Made by a program: the position numbers and the translations under genes
In this document: piece by piece, positions 31,921 through 39,990 of the stretch
Position numbering within the stretch: the stretch's first letter is position 1
Layout: every line of letters begins with the position of its first letter
Assembly: GCF_916858675.1 (NCBI RefSeq)
Contig: NZ_CAKASM010000031.1
Coordinates: forward strand, 1-44,332
Length of the DNA stretch: 44,332 nucleotides
From: Sphingomonas sp. Leaf21
GTDB lineage: Bacteria > Pseudomonadota > Alphaproteobacteria > Sphingomonadales > Sphingomonadaceae
Direction: 5' to 3'
The notes under the pieces: model-generated
The model's input: the letters and a program-made list of their open reading frames with translations, nothing else
The model's database searches: none
Told to the model about the DNA's origin: nothing

Positions 31921-33192
31921 GGACCGGGGGCGAGCGAGACCTGAGCCCCGCGCCGTCTCCGGCATCACCAGCCGGTACAGCACCAGCCCACCCCCCGCGA
32001 TCGCCGCGAGCAACCAGAAGGCGGCGTGATAGCCGGCCCCGACGATCATCACGCCCGCCAGCGACGTGCTGAGCGCGCCGCCGATGCCCTGGACCGTCGT
32101 CACCGCGCCTTGCGCCACGTTGAACCGTCCCGAACCGCGCATGATCGAGGCGACGATCACCGGGCCCAGCGCGCCGAGGATGCCCGCGCCGACACCATCG
32201 AGCAACTGGATCGCGAGCAGCCATGCCGGTGCGTCGGATAGGGTGTAGAGCAGCCCGCGTGCCGCGAGGACCGCGAAGGCGACCAGCATGATCGGGCGGT
32301 GCCCCCAATCGTCAGCCTTGCGCCCGACGATCATCGCGACGGGCACCATCACGAGCTGAGCCCCCACGATACATGCGGAGGTCAGCGAGGTCGCCTTGTC
32401 GCCGCCCACCTCGCGCGCGAGCAATTGTCCCACCGAAGGGAGCATCGCGGCGTTCGACAGGTGGAAGAGAAATCCGGCGACCGCGAACCAGGCCAGCGTC
32501 GGTGTTCCCGTCAGCGTCTGCCAAAGCGATGGCGGGTCACAATCCTCCTGCCCGTCGTCTTCGTCGGAGCAACCGCGCGCCATGGCGTGGTCGATGCGGC
32601 TCGGGTCGAGGGACAGGGTCGCCCCGATGCTGAGCACCGCCAGCCCCGCCATCAGCCAGAAGACCACGACCGGCCCGAACGTCCAGGCCAATATCCCGGC
32701 GAGCGCCGCCGAAACGGCATTGCCCGCATGGTTGAACGCCTCGTTCCGGCCGATCCGTGCGGTGAAGGCCTTGGGCCCGACGATGCCGAGCGAGATGGCG
32801 GCGATCCCCGGCGCGAAGACCGACGCGGCGATGGCGGCCAGCGACTGTCCCGCCGCCACCGCCCAGAAGCCGTGGACGAAGGGCAGCGAGATCGACGCGA
32901 GCGTCACCGCGACGGCGGCGGCGACCAGCACCGCGCGCTTGCCGTGCAACCGGTCGATCAGCGCACCGGCGGGCGCGTTGGCGATCAGCCCGGCGATACC
33001 GGCGATGGTCATGATGACTCCGGCGCTCGCCTCGTTCCATCCATGGCTCGGTCCACGAACCGCGACCAGATAGATGGCGAGGTAGGGCCCCAGGCCATCG
33101 CGCACATCCGCCAGGAAGAAATTCATCGCGTCCAGGGCGGGGAGGCGGTCGCGCTTCGCGTGGGGAGGCCGGGGCAGCGCGGCAGTGGCCAT
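31642..33192 (-). CDS. MFS transporter with unusual C-terminal tail overlapping gst
   Basis: The 516-residue frame starts ATALPRPPHAKRDRLPALDA after Met and shows about twelve hydrophobic segments over residues 30-415. The MFS loop motif appears as GALIDRLHGKRAVL. An acidic loop with a Cys-rich stretch (ARGCSDEDDGQEDCD) separates the two six-helix halves. Similar proteins export drugs or small metabolites; substrate unknown. After VMPETARGSG, where the family normally ends, the frame continues for about 90 polar residues with no stop, antisense to gst (residues from about 424). The tail looks like reverse-strand gst translation rather than evolved protein. AGGTGA precedes the ATG. Confidence 0.85.
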   Translation of the reverse strand: MATAALPRPPHAKRDRLPALDAMNFFLADVRDGLGPYLAIYLVAVRGPSHGWNEASAGVIMTIAGIAGLIANAPAGALIDRLHGKRAVLVAAAVAVTLASISLPFVHGFWAVAAGQSLAAIAASVFAPGIAAISLGIVGPKAFTARIGRNEAFNHAGNAVSAALAGILAWTFGPVVVFWLMAGLAVLSIGATLSLDPSRIDHAMARGCSDEDDGQEDCDPPSLWQTLTGTPTLAWFAVAGFLFHLSNAAMLPSVGQLLAREVGGDKATSLTSACIVGAQLVMVPVAMIVGRKADDWGHRPIMLVAFAVLAARGLLYTLSDAPAWLLAIQLLDGVGAGILGALGPVIVASIMRGSGRFNVAQGAVTTVQGIGGALSTSLAGVMIVGAGYHAAFWLLAAIAGGGLVLYRLVMPETARGSGLARPRSLPFGAVIRRHTAAFQQFGLMIRIAPRLGQGLRFPVPDRRMRQHRVDPGRTRRTDIDAISPHPEGDGREEGIHRREALARQPGAAEAGHPLAP

Positions 33193-33346
33193 GACGTCAT
33201 CACCTGGGTTAGGAATTCAAGAGCGGCCGGAACGCGGCGCCAGCCTGTCAGGTTCATGACAAATCCGACATTTGCAGCCGCCCGACGAAATAAGATTGCG
33301 CGTGGCCTTTGCGTCGCACATATTTTCGGATAACAGCGCCCGCATC

Positions 33347-34774
33347 ATGGCCCAACGACCCCAGACTCTGTATGAGAAGATCTGGGCCGCGCACGTTGTC
33401 GAACGGCGGCCCGATGGCACCTGCCTCATCTATATCGACCGGCATCTCGTTCACGAGGTGACCAGCCCCCAGGCCTTCGAGGGGCTTCGCGTGGCTGGGC
33501 GTAGCGTTCGCCGTCCCGAGCTGACGCTGGCGGTGCCCGACCATAACCTGCCAACGACCCCGCGCGTCGACGCCGCCGGAAAGCTCCTGCCGATCACGGA
33601 CCCGGAAAGCGCGCAGCAGCTTGACGCGCTTCGCCGCAACACCGCCGAATTCGGCATCGACTATATCGACGCGACCGCCGCGGCGCAGGGGATCGTCCAT
33701 GTCGTCGGCCCCGAACAGGGCTTTACCCTGCCGGGTACGACATTGGTCTGCGGCGACAGCCATACCTCCGCGCACGGGGCACTCGGAGCGCTGGCGTTCG
33801 GTATCGGCACGTCGGAGGTCGAGCATGTGCTGGCGACCCAGACGCTCCTGCTGTCACCGTCCAGGACGATGGAGGTGCGTGTCGACGGCACACTGGGGCA
33901 CGGCGTGTCCGCGAAGGACGTGGTGCTGGCCATCATCGGCAGGATCGGCGCGGCGGGCGGCACCGGCCATGTCATTGAGTTCACCGGCAGCGTGATTCGC
34001 GGCCTCTCGGTCGAGGGTCGCCTGACCATCGCCAACATGTCGATCGAGGGCGGCGCGCGCGCGGGGCTGATCGCGCCGGACGAGACGACCTTCGCCTATC
34101 TCAAGGGGCGCCCGATGGCACCCAAGGGCGCGGATTGGGACAGGGCGGTCGCCTGGTGGCGGACGCTGCCCAGCGATCCGGGGGCGGTCTACGACAAGGT
34201 CGTGACGCTCGACGCCGCCGAGATCGCCCCCAATCTGACCTGGGGCACCAGCCCGGAGGACGTCGTGCCGATCACCGGCGTGGTGCCCGATCCGGACAGC
34301 TTCGCCGATCCGTCGAAGCGCGAGGCGGCGCGCAAGTCGCTGGCCTATATGGGGCTGGAGCCGGGCACCGCGATGCGCGACGTCGCGATCCAGCACGTTT
34401 TCATCGGTAGCTGCACCAACAGCCGGATCGAGGATCTTCGCGCCGCCGCCGCCGTGGCGCGCGACCGCAAGGTTGCGGACGGCGTCCGGGCGCTGGTCGT
34501 ACCCGGCTCGGGCCTGGTCAAGCGTCAGGCCGAGGCGGAGGGGCTGGACCGCGTCTTCGTCGAGGCGGGCTTCGAATGGCGCGAGCCCGGCTGCTCGATG
34601 TGCCTGGCGATGAACCCGGACAAGGTGCCCGCGGGCGAACGCTGTGCGTCCACGTCCAACCGCAATTTCGTGGGACGGCAGGGACCGGGCGCGCGCACCC
34701 ATCTCCTGTCCCCGGCCATGGCGGCCGCAGCGGCCGTGACCGGGCGCCTTTCCGATGTTAGAGAGTTGATGTAA
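33347..34774 (+). CDS. leuC: 3-isopropylmalate dehydratase, large subunit
   Basis: The 475-residue aconitase-family subunit isomerises 2- to 3-isopropylmalate in leucine synthesis. The [4Fe-4S] ligands are in VFIGSCTNSRIEDL and in GCSMCLAMNPD. VCGDSHTSAHGALGALAFG is the substrate-binding signature. The N-terminus QTLYEKIWAAHVV fits the family, supporting ATG 33347 over an upstream in-frame start at 33272; the Shine-Dalgarno sequence is poor. leuD follows after a 35-codon ORF. I see no leucine attenuator peptide upstream. Confidence 0.97.
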   Translation: MAQRPQTLYEKIWAAHVVERRPDGTCLIYIDRHLVHEVTSPQAFEGLRVAGRSVRRPELTLAVPDHNLPTTPRVDAAGKLLPITDPESAQQLDALRRNTAEFGIDYIDATAAAQGIVHVVGPEQGFTLPGTTLVCGDSHTSAHGALGALAFGIGTSEVEHVLATQTLLLSPSRTMEVRVDGTLGHGVSAKDVVLAIIGRIGAAGGTGHVIEFTGSVIRGLSVEGRLTIANMSIEGGARAGLIAPDETTFAYLKGRPMAPKGADWDRAVAWWRTLPSDPGAVYDKVVTLDAAEIAPNLTWGTSPEDVVPITGVVPDPDSFADPSKREAARKSLAYMGLEPGTAMRDVAIQHVFIGSCTNSRIEDLRAAAAVARDRKVADGVRALVVPGSGLVKRQAEAEGLDRVFVEAGFEWREPGCSMCLAMNPDKVPAGERCASTSNRNFVGRQGPGARTHLLSPAMAAAAAVTGRLSDVRELM

Positions 34775-34843
34775 CACAATTTTGATCGTCAGCGGCTTTG
34801 ATCGGCAAGACGCGCGACAGTCGAAGCAGGGGAGAAGCTCATC

Positions 34844-34951
34844 ATGAAGCACGTATTGGTCATGCTCGTCGCTGGTGCGGTTCTGTGCGGCGCCGCCGCC
34901 TATGCCGCTGGAATCGCCGCACGCCCCGCCGTTGCGGAACAGCCCCGCTGA
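34844..34951 (+). CDS. 35-residue hydrophobic peptide between leuC and leuD
   Basis: An ORF of 36 codons begins ATG at 34844 after a strong GGGGAGAAG. The peptide starts MKHVLVMLVAGAVLCGAAAY and continues with AAGIAARPAVAEQPR. It has a basic start, a hydrophobic helix long enough to cross a membrane, and a short polar tail. It could be a small membrane protein or a signal-peptide-bearing secreted peptide. No family is recognised. The good Shine-Dalgarno sequence and position between co-directional genes support translation. Confidence 0.6.
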   Translation: MKHVLVMLVAGAVLCGAAAYAAGIAARPAVAEQPR

Positions 34952-34980
34952 CGCGGACGCCTTGAGGACAGGATGAATTC

Positions 34981-35601
34981 ATGAATCCGGTTACGACCGT
35001 TTCCGGCACCGCCTATCCCTGGGGTGCCAAGAATATCGACACCGACGTCATCATCCCGGCACATTGGTTGAAGACCATCACCCGCGCCGGTCTGGGCCGC
35101 GGCGCGTTCGAGACGGTACGGGCGCAGCCGGGCAATATCTTCGACGACCCCGCTTATGCCGGTGCGCCCATCCTGATCGCGGGCGATAATTTCGGCTGTG
35201 GGTCGAGCCGGGAACATGCGGCCTGGGCCCTGGCGGACATGGGCATCAAGGCGGTGATCGCGCCCAGCTTTTCGGACATTTTCTCGGGCAACGCGTTCAA
35301 AAACGGCATCGTGCCCGTCGTCCTGCCACAGGATGCGGTCGACCGGTTGCTCGACGTCGCGAAGGATCAGCCGATCACCGTCGATCTTGAGACGATGACC
35401 GTGACCACGCCCTATCAGGATCGCTTCACTTTCGCGCTGGATCCCTTCCGCCGCGAATGCCTGATGAACGGGCTGGACGAAGTCGGGCTCACGCTCGCGC
35501 GCGATGCGGCGATCGGGGCGTTCGAACATGCCATGACGGCCGGGCGACCCTGGGTGGAGGGCCGTGCCCGACTGACGGCGGACGTCGTGCCGACCATATA
35601 G
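34981..35601 (+). CDS. leuD: 3-isopropylmalate dehydratase, small subunit
   Basis: The 206-residue swivelling-domain partner of LeuC. NIDTDVIIPAHWLK, FGCGSSREHAAWAL and IAPSFSDIFSGNAFKNGI are the conserved blocks, the second contacting substrate. Length is canonical for the proteobacterial type. ACAGGATG precedes the ATG. No leuA or leuB is in the window. Confidence 0.97.
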   Translation: MNPVTTVSGTAYPWGAKNIDTDVIIPAHWLKTITRAGLGRGAFETVRAQPGNIFDDPAYAGAPILIAGDNFGCGSSREHAAWALADMGIKAVIAPSFSDIFSGNAFKNGIVPVVLPQDAVDRLLDVAKDQPITVDLETMTVTTPYQDRFTFALDPFRRECLMNGLDEVGLTLARDAAIGAFEHAMTAGRPWVEGRARLTADVVPTI

Positions 35602-35627
35602 GGCCGATTGAGATTCAACTATGCCTG

Positions 35628-35831
35628 TCCTTCCCCCGCCCCCCGTAGAGGGGAGAGGGTTGCGCAGATTTGGTCTTTGCGTAGCAAAGGCTTAGTCGGA
35701 GCTGGGTGAGGGGTGAAGCGCTCGAAGAGCGCGCGAGCCTTGAGGCTCGCTCAACCCCTCACCCAAGCTACGCTAGCCAGCACGCTGGCAAGCTTCGCTA
35801 ACCCTCTCCCCTGTCCAGGGGAGAGGGCGGA
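35628..35831. repeat. Nested palindromic element (about 200 bp), third type
   Basis: Outer arms GGGGAGAGGGTT (35650-35661) and AACCCTCTCCCC (35800-35811) enclose inner arms AGCTGGGTGAGGGGT (35700-35714) and ACCCCTCACCCAAGCT (35754-35769, one bulge). The centre holds GCGCTC-GAA-GAGCGC and CGAGCC-TTGA-GGCTCG. A terminal hairpin CCCTCTCCCC-TGTCC-AGGGGAGAGGG closes the right end and recurs at 39031-39058. The gene-free stretch 35602-35985 contains this element; the other 150 bases show no gene. Confidence 0.75.
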
Positions 35832-35985
35832 ATAACCTGAATGTCGATCCGGCCTAAGTCCTCAGGACGCGGCGAGGATGGCGGGCGTCGCAGAGCGGGT
35901 GCGGGCCATCGGTTGCGCCTTTCGCCTGTGCGTCCTATCTCGGGCCCGTGCTTTAGTGCCTCAAGCGGGCGGGGATGGCGAACCG

Positions 35986-36309
35986 ATGGACAGTTTTGAC
36001 GAGCGCAGGCGTGGATTCGAGGCCAAGTTCGTGGCGGATCAGGACATGATGTTCCGTATCACCGCGCGCCGCAACCGGCTGGTCGCGCAATGGGCCGCCG
36101 AGCGGATGAAGCTGACCCCCGCCGAGACCGACGCCTATGCCAAGGCGGTCGTCCAGGCCGATTTCGAGGAAGCCGGGGACGAGGACGTCATTCGCAAGCT
36201 GCTGGGCGACCTGACCGCCGCCGGGATCGACGCGGACGAGGCGGAGATCCGCCGTGCGCTCGACGAACAGATGGTCGAGGCACGCCGCCAGTTGCTGGAG
36301 AGCCGCTGA
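35986..36309 (+). CDS. DUF1476 protein, F1-ATPase inhibitor subunit zeta
   Basis: The 107-residue protein starts MDSFDERRRGFEAKFVADQD, the typical N-terminus of the DUF1476 family. The Paracoccus denitrificans member (zeta) inserts its N-terminal helix into F1-ATPase and blocks ATP hydrolysis. The remainder is helical (LVAQWAAERMKLTPAETDAY). The family is restricted to alphaproteobacteria. ATG at 35986 is chosen by family N-terminus; the frame opens at 35878 but the added residues are not conserved-looking. It lies two bases before bolA. Confidence 0.9.
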   Translation: MDSFDERRRGFEAKFVADQDMMFRITARRNRLVAQWAAERMKLTPAETDAYAKAVVQADFEEAGDEDVIRKLLGDLTAAGIDADEAEIRRALDEQMVEARRQLLESR

Positions 36310-36311
36310 CC

Positions 36312-36548
36312 ATGCCGATGGCCGCCGACGATATCGCCGCGATGATCCGCGCCGCCATTCCCGACGCACAGGTCGACATCACCGATCTGGCCGGGGACGG
36401 CGATCATTATGCCGCGCATGTGACTGCCGCCAGCTTCGAGGGCATGAGCCGCGTCGCACGAACCCGTGCCGTTTACGCCGCTTTGGGGGGGCGCATGGGT
36501 GGCGAACTCCATGCGCTGCAACTGACGACCGCAGTACCCGCTGCCTGA
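36312..36548 (+). CDS. BolA/IbaG-family protein
   Basis: The 78-residue protein contains the BolA fold: IAAMIRAAIPDAQVDITDLAGDGDHY, then ASFEGMSRVARTRAVYAALGG (each shorter than quoted domain). BolA proteins bind [2Fe-2S] clusters together with CGFS glutaredoxins. The monothiol glutaredoxin gene follows 25 bases later, as in many bacteria. The conserved histidine of the C-terminal loop is present in GGELHALQL. Starts two bases after the zeta gene, so it is co-transcribed. Confidence 0.9.
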   Translation: MPMAADDIAAMIRAAIPDAQVDITDLAGDGDHYAAHVTAASFEGMSRVARTRAVYAALGGRMGGELHALQLTTAVPAA

Positions 36549-36573
36549 CCCCTTTTTCCGAGGAACACCGAAG

Positions 36574-36897
36574 ATGACCGACGATACGAATGCGCGGATC
36601 GACGCGCTGGTAAAGGACAACAGCGTCCTGCTGTTCATGAAGGGCACGCCGCTGTTTCCGCAATGTGGTTTCTCCAGCCGCGCGGTGGCGATCCTGAACC
36701 ATCTGGACGTGCCGTTCGAGAGTGTCGACGTCCTCCAGGATCAGGGTATTCGACAGGGTATCAAGGCCTATTCGGATTGGCCGACCATTCCGCAGCTCTA
36801 CGTAAAGGGCGAGTTCGTCGGCGGCTCCGACATCATGATGGAGATGTACGAAAGCGGCGAACTGGCGGAATTGGTTCAGGACCTGAAGACGGCTTGA
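36574..36897 (+). CDS. grxD: Monothiol glutaredoxin, CGFS type
   Basis: The 107-residue protein has the CGFS active site at residues 31-34 in FPQCGFSSRAV, K24 in FMKGTP and DWPTIPQLYVKGEFVGGSDI. CGFS glutaredoxins dimerise around a [2Fe-2S] cluster and pass it on, often in a complex with BolA. A strong AGGAA precedes the ATG. A clear terminator follows, ending the zeta-bolA-grxD operon. Confidence 0.96.
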   Translation: MTDDTNARIDALVKDNSVLLFMKGTPLFPQCGFSSRAVAILNHLDVPFESVDVLQDQGIRQGIKAYSDWPTIPQLYVKGEFVGGSDIMMEMYESGELAELVQDLKTA

Positions 36898-36921
36898 CCG
36901 CCGCTTTGCGGGAATAGGAAG

Positions 36922-36955
36922 AGGAGGCCGGGTCGCGATCCGGCCTCCTTTTTTT
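36922..36955 (+). terminator. Rho-independent terminator after grxD
   Basis: Ten-base stem AGGAGGCCGG/CCGGCCTCCT (36922-36931, 36940-36949) with an 8-base loop, followed by seven T. Confidence 0.93.
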
Positions 36956-36992
36956 ATGCCGTCCTCCCCGAAGCGAGAAAGGATGTGCCCTA

Positions 36993-37033
36993 TTGACTAC
37001 AGGTGTAATCGAAATAGGATTACATTTGTAATC
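36993..37033 (+). promoter_or_regulatory. BlaI-type promoter with two operators
   Basis: GACTACAGGTGTAATC (36995-37010) and GATTACATTTGTAATC (37018-37033) are near-perfect and perfect inverted repeats of the TACA-N2-TGTA type bound by BlaI/MecI repressors, 23 bases apart centre to centre. TTGACT (36993-36998) and TAGGAT (37015-37020), 16 bases apart, form the promoter they overlap. Repression by the BlaI-like product, 18 bases downstream, is the obvious reading. Confidence 0.88.
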
Positions 37034-37050
37034 ATTGAGAGGGCGAGTCG

Positions 37051-37419
37051 ATGGCCGAGCGTATCAGCGATGCCGAGCATGCGGTGATGGAGGTGCTGTG
37101 GGACGACGCCCCGCTCACTGCGCAGGACGTGGCGGAGCGGGTCGACCCCGAGCGCGGCTGGAGCACCAATACCGTCAAGACCTTGCTCGGTCGGCTGCTC
37201 GCCAAGGAAGCCATCGCGCATGAGGAACAGGGGCGGCGTTATCTCTATCGCCCGCTCGTCGCGCGCGATGACTATGTGGTCGGTGAATCCCGCCGCCTGA
37301 TCGACCGGTTGTTCGGCGGTCGCCTGACCCCGCTGGTCGCGCATCTCGCAGAGCGTGACGAACTGACCGCGCAGGATATCTCCGAGATCGAGGCGCTGCT
37401 CAAGGAGTTGAAGGCGTGA
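37051..37419 (+). CDS. BlaI/MecI/CopY-family transcriptional repressor
   Basis: The 122-residue winged-helix repressor begins ERISDAEHAVMEVLWDDAPL after its start, then TVKTLLGRLLAKEAI and GRRYLYRPLVARDDYV, all diagnostic. The C-terminal helices form the dimer and the protease-sensitive region cut by the BlaR1-type partner. It is preceded by two TACA-N2-TGTA operators overlapping its promoter, so it is autoregulated. GAGAGGGCGAG precedes the ATG. The next gene starts with a GTGA overlap. Confidence 0.95.
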   Translation: MAERISDAEHAVMEVLWDDAPLTAQDVAERVDPERGWSTNTVKTLLGRLLAKEAIAHEEQGRRYLYRPLVARDDYVVGESRRLIDRLFGGRLTPLVAHLAERDELTAQDISEIEALLKELKA

Positions 37420-39011
37420 GCGGCGCGCAACTCGGCTGGGCGGTGGAGGCGATGATCGCCTCCACCCTCCTCATGGTGCTCGTGCTGCTCGCCCGCCGCC
37501 ATGTCCGCGAGGCCTTCGGGCCGCAAATCGCCTATGCGCTCTGGGCGCTGCCCTTGCTCCGTCTGGTTCTGCCCCGTCTGCCGCATCAGATCGCCGAGCA
37601 GGCGACGCCGCCGCTGTCCGCGATGGGGGATACGCTCAACGCCTATGTCGTCATGCCGGTGGCCATGCAGTTGCCCACGCCGGTCGCGACGTCGAGCATC
37701 TGGCCGAGCCTGGGGCAGGGGCTTGCGCTGTTCTGGATCGTCGGGGCCGGCGCGTTCCTGACGTTCCAGTTGTTGCGTCATTGGCGGTTCCGCACGCGGC
37801 TGCTCGCGACCGCGGAGCCGATCGAGGCGATCGAGGGCGTTCGCGTGGTCGCCAGCGATGGCGCGCCGGGGCCGCTCGCCTTCGGTATCTGGCATCGCTA
37901 CGTCGCCTTTCCTCGGGATTTCGCGGAGCGGTATGACGCCGACGAGCGTGACCTGGCGCTGGCGCATGAGCTGGGCCATCACGCGCGGGGCGACCTGATC
38001 GCGAACTGGATCGCGCTCGCCGTGCTGGCGCTTCACTGGTTCAACCCGATCGCCTGGCGAGCCTTCCACGCGTTCCGCGCCGACCAGGAGCTGGCCAATG
38101 ACGCGCGGGTCCTGAAGGGGCGCAGCCGCACCGATCGGCACGTCTATGCCTGCGCCATCGTCAAGGCGGCGCACGGCCGCGCGCTGTCGGGCGCCTGTCA
38201 CCTGCACACCATCGATGATTTGAAAGGGAGGCTGAAGATGTTGACCACTTCTCCGAAATCGCGTCGTCAATTGGCGCTGGGCGGAGCGACGGTGTCGCTG
38301 CTGGTGCTCGGCGGGCTGGGCGCAACCGCTTCGGGCACCCCGGCGGCGGCGGCACTGACCAAGAAAGTCGAACGGACGCTGGGCGTCGACCTGACCACGG
38401 TGGCGGCCCCGGAACAGGCCGAGGCGCCGCAATCGCCCGCGCTTCCCGCCACCGCCGCAGCGCCGATGCCGGCATCCGCGCCGATACCGGCGGACCATGC
38501 GATCGCCATGGCCCCCGCCGAGCCGATGGCGCCGATCGCGGCTCCGATGGAAGAGGCGCCGCCGGTCGCCGAAACCCCCAGGGCGCGCGTCTATACCATA
38601 CGTAACGGGCGGACGATTCAGGTGGTCGACGGCTCGACCCCGATGCCGGTCATGCCCCCGATCCCGATGGTCCGCTCGGAGACCTGCGGGACGGCCGGTA
38701 GCGATGTCCGGACCAGCTATACGATCAACGGCCGGACGAAGCAGCAGGTGACGGTCATCTGCACCGACCGGATCGAGCGTATGGCGCGTCAGGCGGCGCT
38801 CTCGTCGGCGCAGGCCGCGCGCACCGCGGTCGACGCCAAGCATATGGCAGGGCAGAACATGGCCATCGCGCTCGCCAGCATCGCGACCGCGCGCAACAGC
38901 ATCATGGCCGATCGCAACCTGTCCGACGAGGCGCGTCGCGATGCCCTGCAGGGCCTGAACGAGGCCACCGAGGAACTGAAGGCCGAGATGGCCGATCCCG
39001 AGCAGGACTGA
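37416..39011 (+). CDS. M56-family (BlaR1-like) membrane metalloprotease
   Basis: The 531-residue protein has about four membrane segments (for example residues 12-28 and 100-120). An M56 zinc-protease domain on a cytosolic loop carries HELGH at 184-188 and the third ligand E225 in ADQELANDA. In BlaR1 this protease cleaves the BlaI repressor when the outer domain senses its ligand. After a membrane segment near 285-305 the remaining 225 residues are Ala/Pro-rich and then helical, with two cysteines (ETCGTAGS, VICTDRI). They do not contain the penicillin-binding SxxK domain of true BlaR1, so the signal is probably not a beta-lactam. GTG start overlaps the blaI stop. No beta-lactamase gene follows. 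Confidence 0.9.
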   Translation: MSGAQLGWAVEAMIASTLLMVLVLLARRHVREAFGPQIAYALWALPLLRLVLPRLPHQIAEQATPPLSAMGDTLNAYVVMPVAMQLPTPVATSSIWPSLGQGLALFWIVGAGAFLTFQLLRHWRFRTRLLATAEPIEAIEGVRVVASDGAPGPLAFGIWHRYVAFPRDFAERYDADERDLALAHELGHHARGDLIANWIALAVLALHWFNPIAWRAFHAFRADQELANDARVLKGRSRTDRHVYACAIVKAAHGRALSGACHLHTIDDLKGRLKMLTTSPKSRRQLALGGATVSLLVLGGLGATASGTPAAAALTKKVERTLGVDLTTVAAPEQAEAPQSPALPATAAAPMPASAPIPADHAIAMAPAEPMAPIAAPMEEAPPVAETPRARVYTIRNGRTIQVVDGSTPMPVMPPIPMVRSETCGTAGSDVRTSYTINGRTKQQVTVICTDRIERMARQAALSSAQAARTAVDAKHMAGQNMAIALASIATARNSIMADRNLSDEARRDALQGLNEATEELKAEMADPEQD

Positions 39012-39030
39012 TCGCCTGCCGCTCGCTCTT

Positions 39031-39058
39031 CCCTCTCCCCTGTCCAGGGGAGGGGGGA
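39031..39058. repeat. Isolated hairpin copy of the 35628-35831 element
   Basis: CCCTCTCCCC-TGTCC-AGGGGAGGGGGG repeats the right-hand hairpin of the nested element almost base for base. It sits 20 bases after the blaR1-like stop, in the gap before the MBL gene. No T-tract follows. Confidence 0.65.
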
Positions 39059-39129
39059 GTAAGCCGGTCGTCGCGGGCCGGGGCCATCAGCTCTTGCCTA
39101 TCGCGCATCGCCTGCCCACATAACCGACG

Positions 39130-39990
39130 ATGGCTGAGCACCCGACCGGCATTCCGATCCTGCTTGAGCCGCTGGTTTCCCGCGTGCTCGCACCCAATCC
39201 GTCGCCTTTCACCTATACGGGGACGCAGACGCATATCGTCGGCGATCGGGACGTGGCGGTGATCGATCCCGGACCCGATGATCCCGCGCACCTCGACGCG
39301 CTGCTGCGTGCGATCGGCGGACGCCGGGTCGAGGCGATCCTGATCACCCATCACCACCGCGATCACAGCCCGGCGAGCCGACCGCTGGCCAGCGCCACCG
39401 GAGCACCGATCATCGGGGCCGCCCCCTTCGCGCCCGATCATATGGGCGGTCGCGTGGATGCGGCGTTCGACCGCGACTATGCCCCCGACCGCGTTCTGGC
39501 GGAGGGGGAGGGCGTCGCCGCGGACGGCTGGACCCTGACCGCGCTGGCGACGCCGGGCCATACCTCCAACCACCTGGCCTTTGCATTGCCGCAGACCCGT
39601 GCGCTGTTTTCGGGCGATCATGTGATGGGCTGGTCGACCAGCATCGTCTCGCCTCCCGATGGCGACATGGCCGACTACATGGCGAGCCTCGAAAAGCTGA
39701 TGGGTCGCGACGACCGCGTCTATTATCCCGGTCACGGCGAAGCGGTCGACAATCCGCAGCGGCTGGTGCGCGGGATGCTGGGGCATCGCAAGCAGCGCGA
39801 GGGGCAGATATTGCGCCTGTTGTCCAGGGACGACGCGCTGACCATCCCCGCCATGACCGCGCGCATGTATGTCGGCCTCAACCCGAAGCTGTTGCCCGCG
39901 GCGGAGCGTTCGGTCATGGCCCATCTCTACGACCTGCGAACGCGCGGCCTCGTCCGCGAGGAGGGAGCATCATGGACGAGCGCGGCGTGA
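39130..39990 (+). CDS. Metallo-beta-lactamase-fold hydrolase, LACTB2-like
   Basis: The 286-residue protein has the HxHxDH motif at 74-79 (THHHRDHS) and later metal ligands in TPGHTSNH, FSGDHVMGW and YPGHGEAV. The C-terminal 70 residues (MTARMYVGLNPKLLPAAERS) match the LACTB2-like extension, a winged-helix-like part. Human LACTB2 is an endoribonuclease; bacterial members are uncharacterised, so RNA or thioester hydrolysis are both open. It overlaps the next gene by 19 bases. Start is weakly supported by Shine-Dalgarno but fits the family. Confidence 0.87.
   Translation: MAEHPTGIPILLEPLVSRVLAPNPSPFTYTGTQTHIVGDRDVAVIDPGPDDPAHLDALLRAIGGRRVEAILITHHHRDHSPASRPLASATGAPIIGAAPFAPDHMGGRVDAAFDRDYAPDRVLAEGEGVAADGWTLTALATPGHTSNHLAFALPQTRALFSGDHVMGWSTSIVSPPDGDMADYMASLEKLMGRDDRVYYPGHGEAVDNPQRLVRGMLGHRKQREGQILRLLSRDDALTIPAMTARMYVGLNPKLLPAAERSVMAHLYDLRTRGLVREEGASWTSAA

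Noticed and set aside
33193..33346. Leucine attenuator before leuC
   Set aside because: No short ORF with leucine codon runs and no terminator/antiterminator pair seen.
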